Source: Legionella wadsworthii DSM 21896 = ATCC 33877 | Lineage (GTDB): Bacteria; Pseudomonadota; Gammaproteobacteria; Legionellales; Legionellaceae | DNA length: 64,000 nt | Direction of reading: 5' to 3' | Assembly (NCBI RefSeq): GCF_000701265.1 | Contig: NZ_KL370760.1 | Span: 119,921-183,920, forward strand | In this document: piece by piece, positions 26,028 to 35,257 of the stretch | Layout of the letters: each line of letters opens with the position of its first letter | How positions within the stretch are numbered: the stretch's first letter is position 1 | Position numbers and translations under genes: made by a program | The notes under the pieces: generated by a model | Database searches by the model: none | Told to the model about the DNA's origin: nothing | Seen by the model: the letters and a program-made list of their open reading frames with translations, nothing else

Positions 26028-27926
26028 ATGAGTAATAATTTGAAAGCTCGCACAGAAAAGAATAAAGGGTATCTTTATGTCATTAAACCGGGCTCTGACC
26101 CTTCTTCGAGCATTTTTGATGCCTTAGTCATTCATTTACAAAAAGCTGGGTTTTTAAATAATTTTGAACGATCGATTGTTTTCAAAAACAATGCCATTTA
26201 TTTTCGGCATAATTTAAATGAAATTAGTGCTTTTATTGCTGAATTTTTACCGCTGATATTAGATTTCAAAAAAGCAGGTGAACCCATTTCATTAGATGAA
26301 GAAAATGTTTTTGAAAAAAAATTTATCCAGGAAAAATCAGGAATCGTTTTTGAGCGATGCGAAGAACCCGTCACAGTTAAGCGAAGAAATAAAATTCGCA
26401 AAGCAAAGCATGCGCTACAAAACCTGGATTTTGACAGTTTGTCGGATCATAAAATTACTGGAATAAGTGGTAACTCAGCTTCCTCTGCAAAAGAACATTT
26501 ACTAAAAAAAATATCGGAACAACAAGGTGTCTGTATTGGCGAGACTCATTCTGTAGTTTTACATAAAAAATTTTTAATTACTTCTATGCCTAGCCTTGCG
26601 GCCTCTGGAGTTAAACAGTTGTTTGTTGAGTCAGGATTTTATGATACTCAAACGGCTTTATACGAAAAATTTTTCCAAACAGGCTTATTACCCAAAGCAT
26701 TATTAGCCGAATTAATTCATCAGGATATCAGCAATCGTATTATTACCGGAAAAAATTCTGATGATTTTTTATATAGCTATAGGACTAACCCTTACTCCAG
26801 TTTAGGCTTAGTAGTCATGGCTCAAATGCTTGGGATACGCATTATCCCTCTTGATAGCACTGAGGCTTATGATGGTATTACTGGTTATGCCAAAAAAAAT
26901 GAAACTAAATTTCCGAAAAAACGTTCCTTGGCTATGAATCCTGCCGCCGCTGAAATTATTTCGCAAAGCCCCGAAAAATATATCGCACTTGTGGGAGCCC
27001 ATCATAATATTAGTTTGAAAGAATTGAGAGCTCCTGGAATTTCGGCGCTTCTTTCAATTCCTAACCTGGATTTAAGGGATATAACGGTGATGGATTTTGA
27101 GGAGGATCCCTTTATTCGAGCCAGTTTAATTTATAACATTCATCGAGTTTTAATGGGTAAACCAATCAAACCTTTGCAGCTCATCTCCCCAGCACCACAA
27201 AATTATCTTGATTGTTTTAAACTAATCTATTTAACCGAACTAAAACAGGAGATAAAACAACTCTCGCCAGAACCCAGGCTGGACTGGTATCAAAAAAAAT
27301 TAGAGAAGTTAGATTCCCTTAAAAAAAATGATGATATTTATCGTTTATTTGAAGATATTATGCTCAAATTGGAGGATGAGGTGAATGAACATAAAGAGGC
27401 CTGCGCTCAAGATACATCAGAACTTTTTCCTTTTTTACTAGAAAAATATTTAGAAGGTGAAGACTTGCGGGGTTTTTCGGTCAGAGAAACTAAATTTCCA
27501 GAGACAATTCCACTTTTATTAAACGCACCTGACTACAGTAAAACGCATGAAGCGTTTTATTCATCTAAAGAAGCGGATAATCATGAAGTTGAACGCATCA
27601 AGCATATTTATAATGATTATGTATCAAAATTTACTGCTGTTCAGCTATCAACGATGGAGAAAAAACAAAAATTTTTGGAAATTGGAGAGTTAAAGATTGA
27701 ATTTATAGATTTAATTAAATTTTTTACCAAAAACTGGAACCAGGATGATAAACACCAGTTATTTAATTCCATCCAAAAATGGGAAAATCAAAAGCCATTT
27801 CTAACTTATCATCGTGAGAATAAGTTTTATAATTTATTTACCACACCGAACACTTGGAATGAGGTAAAAGAAATTTTGAAAGGCGACTCGGGGCTTGGCT
27901 CTTATTTTCGACCCCGATTCAAATAA
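26028..27926 (+). CDS. ChaN/TIKI/EreA-like domain protein, effector candidate
   Basis: This 632-aa protein has paired motifs GETH (171-174) and GAHH (323-326). They are separated by helical segments (MPSLAASGVKQLFVESGFYD and MAQMLGIRIIPLDSTEA). The pattern Gly-Glu-x-His then Gly-x-His-His recalls the haem-binding/TIKI/erythromycin-esterase-like fold, and also the C-terminal domain of large dermonecrotic-type toxins. Active-site identity is therefore uncertain. The first 130 and last 270 residues are unassigned and mostly helical and charged. There is no signal peptide. A translocated hydrolase-like effector is likely but unproven. Confidence 0.6.
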   Translation: MSNNLKARTEKNKGYLYVIKPGSDPSSSIFDALVIHLQKAGFLNNFERSIVFKNNAIYFRHNLNEISAFIAEFLPLILDFKKAGEPISLDEENVFEKKFIQEKSGIVFERCEEPVTVKRRNKIRKAKHALQNLDFDSLSDHKITGISGNSASSAKEHLLKKISEQQGVCIGETHSVVLHKKFLITSMPSLAASGVKQLFVESGFYDTQTALYEKFFQTGLLPKALLAELIHQDISNRIITGKNSDDFLYSYRTNPYSSLGLVVMAQMLGIRIIPLDSTEAYDGITGYAKKNETKFPKKRSLAMNPAAAEIISQSPEKYIALVGAHHNISLKELRAPGISALLSIPNLDLRDITVMDFEEDPFIRASLIYNIHRVLMGKPIKPLQLISPAPQNYLDCFKLIYLTELKQEIKQLSPEPRLDWYQKKLEKLDSLKKNDDIYRLFEDIMLKLEDEVNEHKEACAQDTSELFPFLLEKYLEGEDLRGFSVRETKFPETIPLLLNAPDYSKTHEAFYSSKEADNHEVERIKHIYNDYVSKFTAVQLSTMEKKQKFLEIGELKIEFIDLIKFFTKNWNQDDKHQLFNSIQKWENQKPFLTYHRENKFYNLFTTPNTWNEVKEILKGDSGLGSYFRPRFK

Positions 27927-27993
27927 TCAATAGCAAGGTTTGATTATTTTATTATAAGCTCAAAGTCATTGATAAACATGTAACTTCTTCGTT

Positions 27994-28215
27994 GTGCTTT
28001 TTAACAGTCTTCGCAAAAAAGGATATAAGACAATAATAAACGAATATAAAAACAGTGAGCATTTAAATAATCTATTAGCTGAGTTAATTAATTATTATAA
28101 TAAATTAAAAGAATTAGTTTCGATTGCGGAAAGGATAAATAGAGGAGAACTATACGATCATTGTACTGAAATAGTGGACTCTTTCAAAACATTTAAATCA
28201 GATATCGAGAATTAG
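27994..28215 (+). pseudogene. small hydrophilic frame, probably a gene remnant
   Basis: A 73-codon frame begins with a GTG without a clear ribosome binding site. It encodes a charged helical peptide (NNLLAELINYYNKLKELVSI). It resembles the C-terminal end of a larger effector-like protein and stands alone. It may be a small gene or, more likely, the tail of a decayed one. Confidence 0.3.
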
Positions 28216-28478
28216 TATCAGTACTTTCTGAAGAGGAACCCGAGGTAGTTTTTAATATAAGTTCATATACCTCATCTTATGATATGAGAATCTAATTCAG
28301 TTTGTAACAAACTTTTTCGGTATATTTTTGTATAACCTTCACTTCAGTCAAAAAATTTACTCTTATTTTTTTAGGAGATAGTGAGGTCAATACATCTAAA
28401 GTTATCTATACCTAATTTGATTTTAAACATGTTTATAAGATGCTTTTCCGCAGGTGAATTAAAAAGTTTTTTAAGCCA

Positions 28479-28740
28479 AAATTAATTTATCTAACATTTC
28501 TTGTATTACGTCAGGTGAAAGATCTTTATGTGTAGTATAAGTTTTTATCATTTGATTTCTTTGATTGTCGTTCATAATTTTCAATTGCACAGCTTTTAAC
28601 TATATCAGGTACATGAGCCTTGGAAATATCTGTAAAATCAATTGTATGCTTAACATAGTTCACGATCCAGGATATATTTTGACGATTTAGATCAAGCAAG
28701 GGACTTTGCTTAAACCAGCATCAACGAATTGCTGTATTGA
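28479..28740 (-). pseudogene. frameshifted remnant of an unrecognised gene
   Basis: Reading the minus strand and changing frame twice gives continuous protein-like sequence: QQFVDAGL, then SPLLDLNRQNISWIVNYVKH and TIDFTDISKAHVPDIVK, then AVQLKIMNDNQRNQMIKTYT and LSPDVIQEMLDKLILA before a stop. The frame changes fall near 28700 and 28595. No family is recognised. The same gap upstream (28216-28478) shows nothing else. Confidence 0.5.
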
Positions 28741-28753
28741 TTATCCTGGATAG

Positions 28754-30484
28754 CTAAATTAAAAAATCCATATCATCATGTGAAAAATCATCATATTTTA
28801 TCAAAGCTTTCATTTCATCGGTGAGGCAGTTAGAGAATAAGTAATGATTTACAACGATCTGTCTTAATTCATTTGCCAAATCAGGATTAGTATTATTTAT
28901 CTTATTAATTTCTACATCAATTTCAGTTGCAATAGCTATATTTAAAGATTCTGTTTGGTAATTGAGATTGGTATTTATTAATAATTCATTAAGAGCGCCA
29001 GTAAATTCACTCTTGTCGGTAAATGCTGTTTTTTTTAAAAATTGCGCATTGTAAAAGTTAGTATTAGTTACATTGGCTTCGCGAAAATTTGCCCCGATCA
29101 AAGTAGCTCCCCGAAACGAAGCATTACTAAGATTAGCGCATTTAAAATTTATTCCAGTTAAGTTGCTTCCAGAGAGATTACTGCCTTCCAATATGGCATA
29201 TGATAAGTCAGCATCCTTAAAACTGCAGTTAGGAAGCTGAATGTCTTTCATATTTTTATTTTCTAAATTGGCATTATCAAAACACAGGTTTTGAGGACAA
29301 AAAAATCGTCCCGTTGTAGTGTTCATTATAATATCGATGACATTAGAGCAAGTTAATGAGTGATCTTGATTCTTTTCCAATTCTGAGAGCAGGGTTATTA
29401 AATGCCCAACACCTTCCCTACACTCATCATCTAATTTTGATCCGTAATTCTGTAAGGCACCCTTCAACCTCGAAGCAGAAAGTAATGTAATATCATTCGT
29501 AGTTAATGCAAACAATAAAACTTCTAAACCAGTAGCAGTATTCGCAATATATTTTTCTTTATATGAATCGATGCAAAATTTTTCTTCCATGAACGTGTTG
29601 TAATTTGTATATGATAAACCTTGCAACATTTTTAATCTGTTTTCAGGAGTGAGTACACTCTTTTGTATGTATTCCCTTCCATATAAATTATTTAAATATC
29701 TAAGGAATCGAAATGCATCGTCAGCAGATAAATCACGGACAATATTTGCATGAGTGTAGCCAGTGGTGTGCTTTTCCCCTGATGAATATAAACGAGAAAA
29801 ATATTTTGCTTTAAAAGTGATTTGGGTGCCTAAGTCAGTAGTCTTTAAGTCATCTATTTGTGTTTTTCTGTCATTTCTTTTTACATCATCTTTGAATGAA
29901 ATTAAATCAATATTATTCAGCCAGAAATTTTCAAAATCTTTTGCAGAAAAAGATGTTTTCAGCCAAGGCTCTAAAATAATTGTGTCTTCTCCCCAGGTAG
30001 AAGGATCACTTGGATCAGAATTTTTGGGTCGGTTAAGGACCACAAAAATATGGTCATATTTTTTAAATTCAATACATTCCACTGCACCCGTATAACCTAA
30101 CTCTTTAACCATTATGGCGGCAAAAAAAGCCAACTCTCCACAGTTTCCTACGTAATATTCAGCAAAAATCTTTGCATCAATATGATCTTGAGTGCGCATG
30201 TTAAATGATTGATCAAATGCTTCTTCTGTATATAATTCGTTTTCCCTTTTTTTGCGCAATTGATGTCTGGATAATCCTTTTGTGGAATCCAATAAAAGGG
30301 CCTCTAATTGACGGCTCCTGGAATTTGTTGCAAAAAATGTAGGAGATATTGTTATTTTATCTGAATACAAATTTTTTTTGACAGTCCTAATATTTGTCGA
30401 ATCCAGACGAAAATGGCGTGCGGTTTTTTCAACACTCTCGCGAGCAATTGCTAAAACCACTTGTTTTGAATCGGGTGCGGGCAT
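28754..30484 (-). CDS. papain-fold plus pentapeptide-repeat protein, effector candidate
   Basis: This 576-aa protein joins two parts. At 112-175 it has GNCGELAFFAAIMVKELG (C115), KYDHIFVVLNR (H145) and IILEPWL (E172). This is the Cys/His/acid order of papain-fold proteases or transglutaminase-like enzymes, with E-P-W where D-P-W is usual. At about 405-485 comes a pentapeptide-repeat helix of A(N/D)LxN units (ANLENKNMKDIQLPNCSFKD, LSYAILEGSNLSGSNLTGIN). It has no signal peptide and an acidic tail. Pentapeptide repeats occur in several translocated Legionella and Salmonella effectors. The likely role is a host-directed Cys enzyme with a scaffold domain. Confidence 0.6.
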   Translation of the reverse strand: MPAPDSKQVVLAIARESVEKTARHFRLDSTNIRTVKKNLYSDKITISPTFFATNSRSRQLEALLLDSTKGLSRHQLRKKRENELYTEEAFDQSFNMRTQDHIDAKIFAEYYVGNCGELAFFAAIMVKELGYTGAVECIEFKKYDHIFVVLNRPKNSDPSDPSTWGEDTIILEPWLKTSFSAKDFENFWLNNIDLISFKDDVKRNDRKTQIDDLKTTDLGTQITFKAKYFSRLYSSGEKHTTGYTHANIVRDLSADDAFRFLRYLNNLYGREYIQKSVLTPENRLKMLQGLSYTNYNTFMEEKFCIDSYKEKYIANTATGLEVLLFALTTNDITLLSASRLKGALQNYGSKLDDECREGVGHLITLLSELEKNQDHSLTCSNVIDIIMNTTTGRFFCPQNLCFDNANLENKNMKDIQLPNCSFKDADLSYAILEGSNLSGSNLTGINFKCANLSNASFRGATLIGANFREANVTNTNFYNAQFLKKTAFTDKSEFTGALNELLINTNLNYQTESLNIAIATEIDVEINKINNTNPDLANELRQIVVNHYLFSNCLTDEMKALIKYDDFSHDDMDFLI

Positions 30485-30580
30485 AGAGAACTTAAAAAAA
30501 ATAATAATGATTAATTATAGACCATTCAAATGGTCCTATTAATCAACAGGTACTTATCAAAAATATTCTCCTTTTAAAAC

Positions 30581-30784
30581 TATCCACAGGAAAAAGCACT
30601 CTTAGTAACATTTTATAATAATTTACTTAATCAAGTCCTATCTATTAAAGACTCCGAGAGAGCGGCACGTGGTTTTATAGATCTAAATACAAATGAAAAG
30701 ATTTTTTCTAATTTAAATAAAATAGAGCAATTAATCAGTAAACTTGACCCATATATGCCACTTTGTTCATTAATAACCAAATAG
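30581..30784 (+). pseudogene. 3' remnant of an unrecognised gene
   Basis: A 67-codon frame without a start codon at its head encodes LLVTFYNNLLNQVLSIKDSE and ends LDPYMPLCSLITK before TAG. Its protein-like composition, absence of a start and stop codon immediately upstream suggest the tail of a decayed gene. Nothing else is seen in the gap 30485-30836. Confidence 0.35.
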
Positions 30785-30836
30785 ATGATTTTTTATTATA
30801 CTTTAGTAAGAGAGGCTAATTTTAGGAGGCTCTATC

Positions 30837-32003
30837 ATGAGTCAATTGTACCAACGAATTATTACTCAAGCCTTAGAAAAATATGCCAATAAATCCGAAA
30901 ATGGTTTTGGCGACGGTTTTTTTACCAGTAAACGTCATTCTTTTTCAAAGAATAATATTCCGCAGCTGTTTAAAGATCTGCAAACCAAGATTACTGAGAG
31001 CTCATCCGCAGAAGACGATATAAGATTGATAAGGACTTATTTATCGAATGGGAGCATTCCTAAAAAGCATCATTCCTTATGGACTTATGTTTTATTAGAA
31101 TTAATCATTCAAAATGAAGATATAAACTGGGCACCATACACACGAGGTACAGATATTGATGAACAGATTATTGAATTTAACCAAGCAAAAGATCGGGGTG
31201 AATTCGCTTTCATGCCCTCTGACAAACATCGTTCTAATTCGATAGTTTTTATGGATGGAGAACAATTCGATAAACTAAAAAAACTTGGTACAGGTACCTC
31301 AAGAACAGCAGACTTATATCAAAAGAAAGGGCCTGAAGATGCAGCAGAACAAGTTGTTGTAAAACGCCAACTAGGCACGAGTACGAGTTCCATTCCTACT
31401 GGGCTGAAAGGTTCTTATAGAAAATATGAAAATAATCCCGAGCGCAACGAAAAAAAGTTGGAGTTACAAAAGGCGTTTTTTGAATCCAGAGGAGATTTTA
31501 GGGTACACACGTATGGGGGTAAAAAAAAGGACTCTACTGTTCCTTATGTCACCACAGAACCTTATTTAGAGGGAACAACATTATCTGCCAAACTAAAGAT
31601 AAGTACGCCTGAGGAGTGCCTAACCTTGTTAGCTAAGACACTGACAGAGCTGAATAAAATGCATGAGGATTCCCTGATGTCTCATGGTGATATCGGTAAT
31701 TTGACCAATGCTTTAGTTTCAGAAGAGGGTGAAATAAATTTGTGTGACCTTGAAATCTCCCAACAATTTGAAAATTATGAAGCGGGTAAAGATTATTTTA
31801 AACAAGATTTTAAATCACTCGTTGATTCTTTTCTTTTATTTTGCAGACAAAACGGAGTGAAAATCGATAAAGAGGCTCAAGCTGAATTAACTAAAATTTC
31901 TACAGAGATTTATAGAAAACCCAATCCTCCCTTTGAATTATTCGAGGCGTTTGTTGAAAAATATAGTGGAGAAAGCCCTCGTCTGACTATAAGTAGTATC
32001 TAG
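30837..32003 (+). CDS. protein-kinase-like protein, effector candidate
   Basis: The start ATG is preceded by AGGAGG seven bases upstream. The 388-aa product has an N-terminal helical region (1-135) and a kinase-like fold: KLGTGTSRTADLY (glycine loop, 149-161), EQVVVKRQ (ATP-binding Lys176), EPYLEGTTLS (hinge), SHGDIGNLTNAL (catalytic D285 and N288), then INLCDLEI (D304 in place of DFG Asp). This is the pattern of eukaryotic-like and aminoglycoside-kinase-like enzymes used by Legionella as effectors. The substrate may be a protein or a small molecule. There is no signal peptide. Confidence 0.7.
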   Translation: MSQLYQRIITQALEKYANKSENGFGDGFFTSKRHSFSKNNIPQLFKDLQTKITESSSAEDDIRLIRTYLSNGSIPKKHHSLWTYVLLELIIQNEDINWAPYTRGTDIDEQIIEFNQAKDRGEFAFMPSDKHRSNSIVFMDGEQFDKLKKLGTGTSRTADLYQKKGPEDAAEQVVVKRQLGTSTSSIPTGLKGSYRKYENNPERNEKKLELQKAFFESRGDFRVHTYGGKKKDSTVPYVTTEPYLEGTTLSAKLKISTPEECLTLLAKTLTELNKMHEDSLMSHGDIGNLTNALVSEEGEINLCDLEISQQFENYEAGKDYFKQDFKSLVDSFLLFCRQNGVKIDKEAQAELTKISTEIYRKPNPPFELFEAFVEKYSGESPRLTISSI

Positions 32004-32028
32004 AGGCTCAGGCCTTGAATTGTGAATC
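32003..32028 (+). repeat. dispersed GGTCAGGCCTTGAA element
   Basis: CTCAGGCCTTGAATTGTGAA follows the kinase-like gene directly. Degenerate relatives occur further on in the same gap (near 32597, 32669 and 32761) and at 34955 and 35070. The gap 32029-32923 also contains toxin-antitoxin debris. Confidence 0.5.
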
Positions 32029-32057
32029 AACTAATTTTTGGTGCCGGTAGAAAAAAT

Positions 32058-32177
32058 TCAATAGAAAATAATAAGACACTTCAATAATTTATGGTGGGGA
32101 GGCGTAAATCGAAACCCGCTCAGAATAATATCAGCAATTGTATCCCAAACATTTTGGTAACATTCTACTTTGCTCAT
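32058..32177 (-). pseudogene. truncated HigA-like antitoxin
   Basis: An ATG-led frame begins MSKVECYQNVWDTIAD, the typical start of Xre-type antitoxins paired with HigB/Gp49-like toxins. After 16 residues the similarity ends and the frame stops at 39 residues, before any helix-turn-helix. It overlaps no other gene and sits 2 bases after the toxin fragment, as in intact toxin-first operons. Confidence 0.6.
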
Positions 32178-32179
32178 CT

Positions 32180-32302
32180 CTATTTGCTCCTCATTAATTC
32201 AGCAAAACGTGTTTTTGCAAGATCAATATCGTTTTGCTGTGGCTTGAGTCTTCTCTGGAAGGCATGTAAAACATATACTGCATCTGCATGGTCTGTGATT
32301 TA
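32180..32302 (-). pseudogene. truncated HigB/Gp49-like toxin
   Basis: The C-terminal end of a phage-derived Gp49-like or HigB RNase toxin is readable: DAVYVLHAFQRRLKPQQNDI, then DLAKTRFAELMRSK and a stop. The N-terminal two thirds of the gene are absent, and a stop precedes the fragment. Together with the antitoxin fragment it marks a degraded toxin-antitoxin locus. Confidence 0.65.
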
Positions 32303-32386
32303 CACAGACCAACTGAATAAAGAGTGGATCTATATTTAAGCTGTCGTTCCGAGTTTAGAATTTATTACCTGGGAACAATTGAAAAC

Positions 32387-32488
32387 TTATTCAATCACAA
32401 GGGGTTCTTCTGGATTATCAATGGGCTTTGGTTCTGGAGGCTCAAGTGGTCGTTGGGGCTCTGTAGGTTCTTTCATTATGCTTTCCAT
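32387..32488 (-). CDS. small Pro/Glu-rich protein, 33 aa
   Basis: An ATG-led frame encodes MESIMKEPTEPQRPLEPPEP followed by a similar Pro/Glu tail. The composition is unlike random AT-rich frame sequence, but there is no clear ribosome binding site and no family is recognised. It may be a small gene or repeat-derived. Confidence 0.3.
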   Translation of the reverse strand: MESIMKEPTEPQRPLEPPEPKPIDNPEEPLVIE

Positions 32489-32944
32489 TTATATTTATAA
32501 TTTTAAGCTTAATATATAGAAATACTTTTGTCATTGTTGTGGAACCACAAATATTCCCTACTTGAAAAATTTAAGAAAGTTTGAAAAGCATTAGAGTGTC
32601 AGACTTTGAATTTGGTTAGATTTTGAAATGCTAATACACAAGCTTGCCGATTATTTGATATTCAATAATAAGGAAAGACCTGACCTCATTTATGTGCTTG
32701 CAACTGAAAGAAACCATTCACCTTTATATAATATTTGGGTAAAGCATCAAAGCATGATTTTGGGGGTCAGGATCCGTAAATAGGTACCATATGAATAAAG
32801 GCGAAAAGCAAGATCTAATCCCCTTGACTTTTTTTATAGAACATTTCAGCCAACATACACACTACTCTTGTCAGTCATTGCCTTAAAATTTCCTTAATAT
32901 TTATTTGTTAAACTAATTACATATTGTTCAAAAAGAACCCTAAA

Positions 32945-34879
32945 ATGCCCTCAAAACTTAAAAGCCATGATGAATTATCATCAATAGACTCAAAAACAAA
33001 AATTGACCAATTGCTAAATAATATAAAGGGGCTGATAGATGAGTGTACAACCCCTGAAGATTTAAATCTTATCGCAAAAGCTTATCCTCACTTTGTGCCA
33101 ATTATGATTGGCCACTATGGCTCTGTTATTACTAAAAAGTTTAATTTAATTCCACTGGGTTATCTTTTTAATTTAAATTATGACTTTTCGTTATTTTTCT
33201 TTAATTCTTCAATATGGGAAAAGATCGCGTCTACTGATAAGACTAAGCTTTATCTCTCCACGAATATACCCTCATTGAAGAAAGTGAGAGAAGCAATAGA
33301 TTTGGCAATTTCCAATCAAGATAAAGAGGAAGAAGAAAGACTCACCTTAAAGCTAAAAAGAAAGATGGAAAAATTAACAGCCCCTGGTTTTAATTTCGAC
33401 CCCAAGCGTATTTTTGATAATAGCTTAAATTGGTTTGCCGAAGAATATGAAGAAGAATTTAAAGAGCTTGGAGAGTATTACCTCGACCTTATTTTAAATA
33501 TCAATCAAGGAACTATTTTTGAGTTTCTTAACCAAACCACAACGGCCAATAATATTCCATTTACACATGGTTTGGCGGCTTACCTATTTTGTAATTCCAG
33601 CATGATAAGCAATGCTATTAGAGAATCGTCAGATTTTTTCGATGCGTATAATTTAAATGTTAATGCCTACAATTATACAGACAATTTAATCCGGTTGATT
33701 GTGAATGATGAACATCTCATGGTTAAACTCTTTGATAGCTATAGAGTTTTTTCCAAAATAGATCCCAATGGCTCTAGAGAATTTTCAGTTTTACATAAAG
33801 CTTTGTTGGAAAAAATGAGAGCGTCCCCCAATAAATTACTTCGTTTTGTAGAAAATGAAGAGCAATTTCAAGTCTTGCATACAGAAAATGTCAAAAAAGC
33901 ACGCTTTCAATTCCCTTCTTTTGAACAATTTACCAGGGACATTTTAGTCACGAGTCTTACAACACATCCGCACTTGAGGGGTGAAATAACTCAAATTCAA
34001 CATTTTCTCGATGGAGATGCAACTGTTGATTGTTACTTTGGTCAAACTACAAAGACCTCTGCAGCTTATCAGCTATTACGCTTAGTGATTTACCCCGAAT
34101 CAATAAATCAAGGTAATGCCAACATTTGTGGGGCGGCAGTTTTTTTAAAGGTTTTAATGAGCAGCTATCCTGATTTAACAATTCGAATACTGATCAATTT
34201 CATTAGCAATGGAGAAGTTTGTATTAACGGCAAAGCAATTGCTAACAATGATTATTATGAGAGCAATAATCTTATTCATGCTTTTTTAGTTGCATTACGT
34301 CATAGCTCTAACAGACTAGGATATTTACCTGGTTTACCTAAAACCATTGATTTTGCCCAGGGAGCTGCTACTAATTTTCAAGTCATATCCTGGTTACAAA
34401 CATTTGGATTTAATTGCACCAATGCGAGTTATCATACCTATACCAATGGTAAACCACTAGGCGGTATTTATATGTTCTTCTTTCATCGCACGGATCAGCG
34501 CAGTTATGCCGGTTGGGAAGAAAATTTCACTTTTGTATTGGAAGCCATGCAAAAGCAACCCAATGCAAAATTTATATTGGGTGTCTCAGCTGGATTAACA
34601 CATAGACTCTGTAAACACGCACCATCCGCAAATAAGGGCGATGCCAGTATTTTAGGCATTGCCGCTGATCACTGGGTAGAATTAACCAATTTGGAGATAA
34701 ATGACGAAGACACTGTAGACGTGACTGTATTTACTTATGGTGATTATTACCACTGTACTCTGCCTAAAGAAAAGTTATTAGATGGTTGGCGAGGAGCTAT
34801 TATCGCTGCTCCCGAAAATAAACCAGAACTCTCTCTTGAGTCCGAAACTGAGACATCATCAGCAGTGATCGTGGTTTAA
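32945..34879 (+). CDS. papain-like cysteine protease domain protein, effector candidate
   Basis: The frame opens with a TTG at 32924; the ATG at 32945 is taken as the start, though its ribosome binding site is weak. The product is about 644 aa. The first 370 residues are helical and unassigned. In the frame from 32924, QGNANICGAAVFLKVLM (C402) resembles the catalytic Cys helix of papain-like and C39-like peptidases. IAADHWVELTNL (H583) and TVFTYGDYYHC (D607) supply the likely His and Asp. A similar QG(N/S)xxxCG block occurs in protease domains of bacterial polymorphic toxins. There is no signal peptide, and the Glu-rich tail (PELSLESETETSSAVIVV) fits Dot/Icm export. Confidence 0.6.
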   Translation: MPSKLKSHDELSSIDSKTKIDQLLNNIKGLIDECTTPEDLNLIAKAYPHFVPIMIGHYGSVITKKFNLIPLGYLFNLNYDFSLFFFNSSIWEKIASTDKTKLYLSTNIPSLKKVREAIDLAISNQDKEEEERLTLKLKRKMEKLTAPGFNFDPKRIFDNSLNWFAEEYEEEFKELGEYYLDLILNINQGTIFEFLNQTTTANNIPFTHGLAAYLFCNSSMISNAIRESSDFFDAYNLNVNAYNYTDNLIRLIVNDEHLMVKLFDSYRVFSKIDPNGSREFSVLHKALLEKMRASPNKLLRFVENEEQFQVLHTENVKKARFQFPSFEQFTRDILVTSLTTHPHLRGEITQIQHFLDGDATVDCYFGQTTKTSAAYQLLRLVIYPESINQGNANICGAAVFLKVLMSSYPDLTIRILINFISNGEVCINGKAIANNDYYESNNLIHAFLVALRHSSNRLGYLPGLPKTIDFAQGAATNFQVISWLQTFGFNCTNASYHTYTNGKPLGGIYMFFFHRTDQRSYAGWEENFTFVLEAMQKQPNAKFILGVSAGLTHRLCKHAPSANKGDASILGIAADHWVELTNLEINDEDTVDVTVFTYGDYYHCTLPKEKLLDGWRGAIIAAPENKPELSLESETETSSAVIVV

Positions 34880-35187
34880 TTTCATTTGATATGAGTAAAC
34901 TTTGGGGCTCTGTTCAAAAACAGCCCCTGGGCGTTCATTTAGCCTACTGCATTAATGAGGTCAGACTCTGATAGATAGACACCTATTTTAAGAAAACGGA
35001 TTGACAAGGAACTCCAATAGAAAGCTGTCTTTTATGGATAAAGACAGAAAGCAAGATCTGACATATTTTAGGTGATTATTGTGCCAACGAGAAACCAAAA
35101 ATGACTACCTCAACCCTGAAAAATAGGATCTAACTCGTTGATTTACAAGGATTCATGATGTCTTTAGTGGTCTTTGCTGCCTTGAAT

Positions 35188-35202
35188 AATTGTGGCGGCG
35201 GC
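35188..35202 (+). other. candidate outer att site of the ssrA element
   Basis: AATTGTGGCGGCGGC matches the sequence at the ssrA 3' end (AATTGGTGGAGGCGGC, 49049-49064) except for one missing base and one substitution. It has the same orientation and lies just outside the arm-type repeats at 35262. The short length makes this tentative. Confidence 0.35.
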
Positions 35203-35257
35203 TATTTAATTGATTGGCCAATGTGTTGTATTTAAAAGATTATTTTTAGAGTTAATA

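Noticed and set aside
28754-30484. Pentapeptide protein as a quinolone-resistance (Qnr-like) gyrase protector
   Set aside because: The repeat part is short and follows a papain-like domain, whereas Qnr proteins are repeats throughout.
32091-32339. 82-codon plus-strand frame
   Set aside because: It is the antisense shadow of the HigBA-like fragments, whose minus-strand peptides are convincingly protein-like.
34903-34930. GGGGCT...AGCCCC hairpin after the papain-like gene
   Set aside because: The stem is imperfect and no T-run follows, so it is not reported as a terminator.
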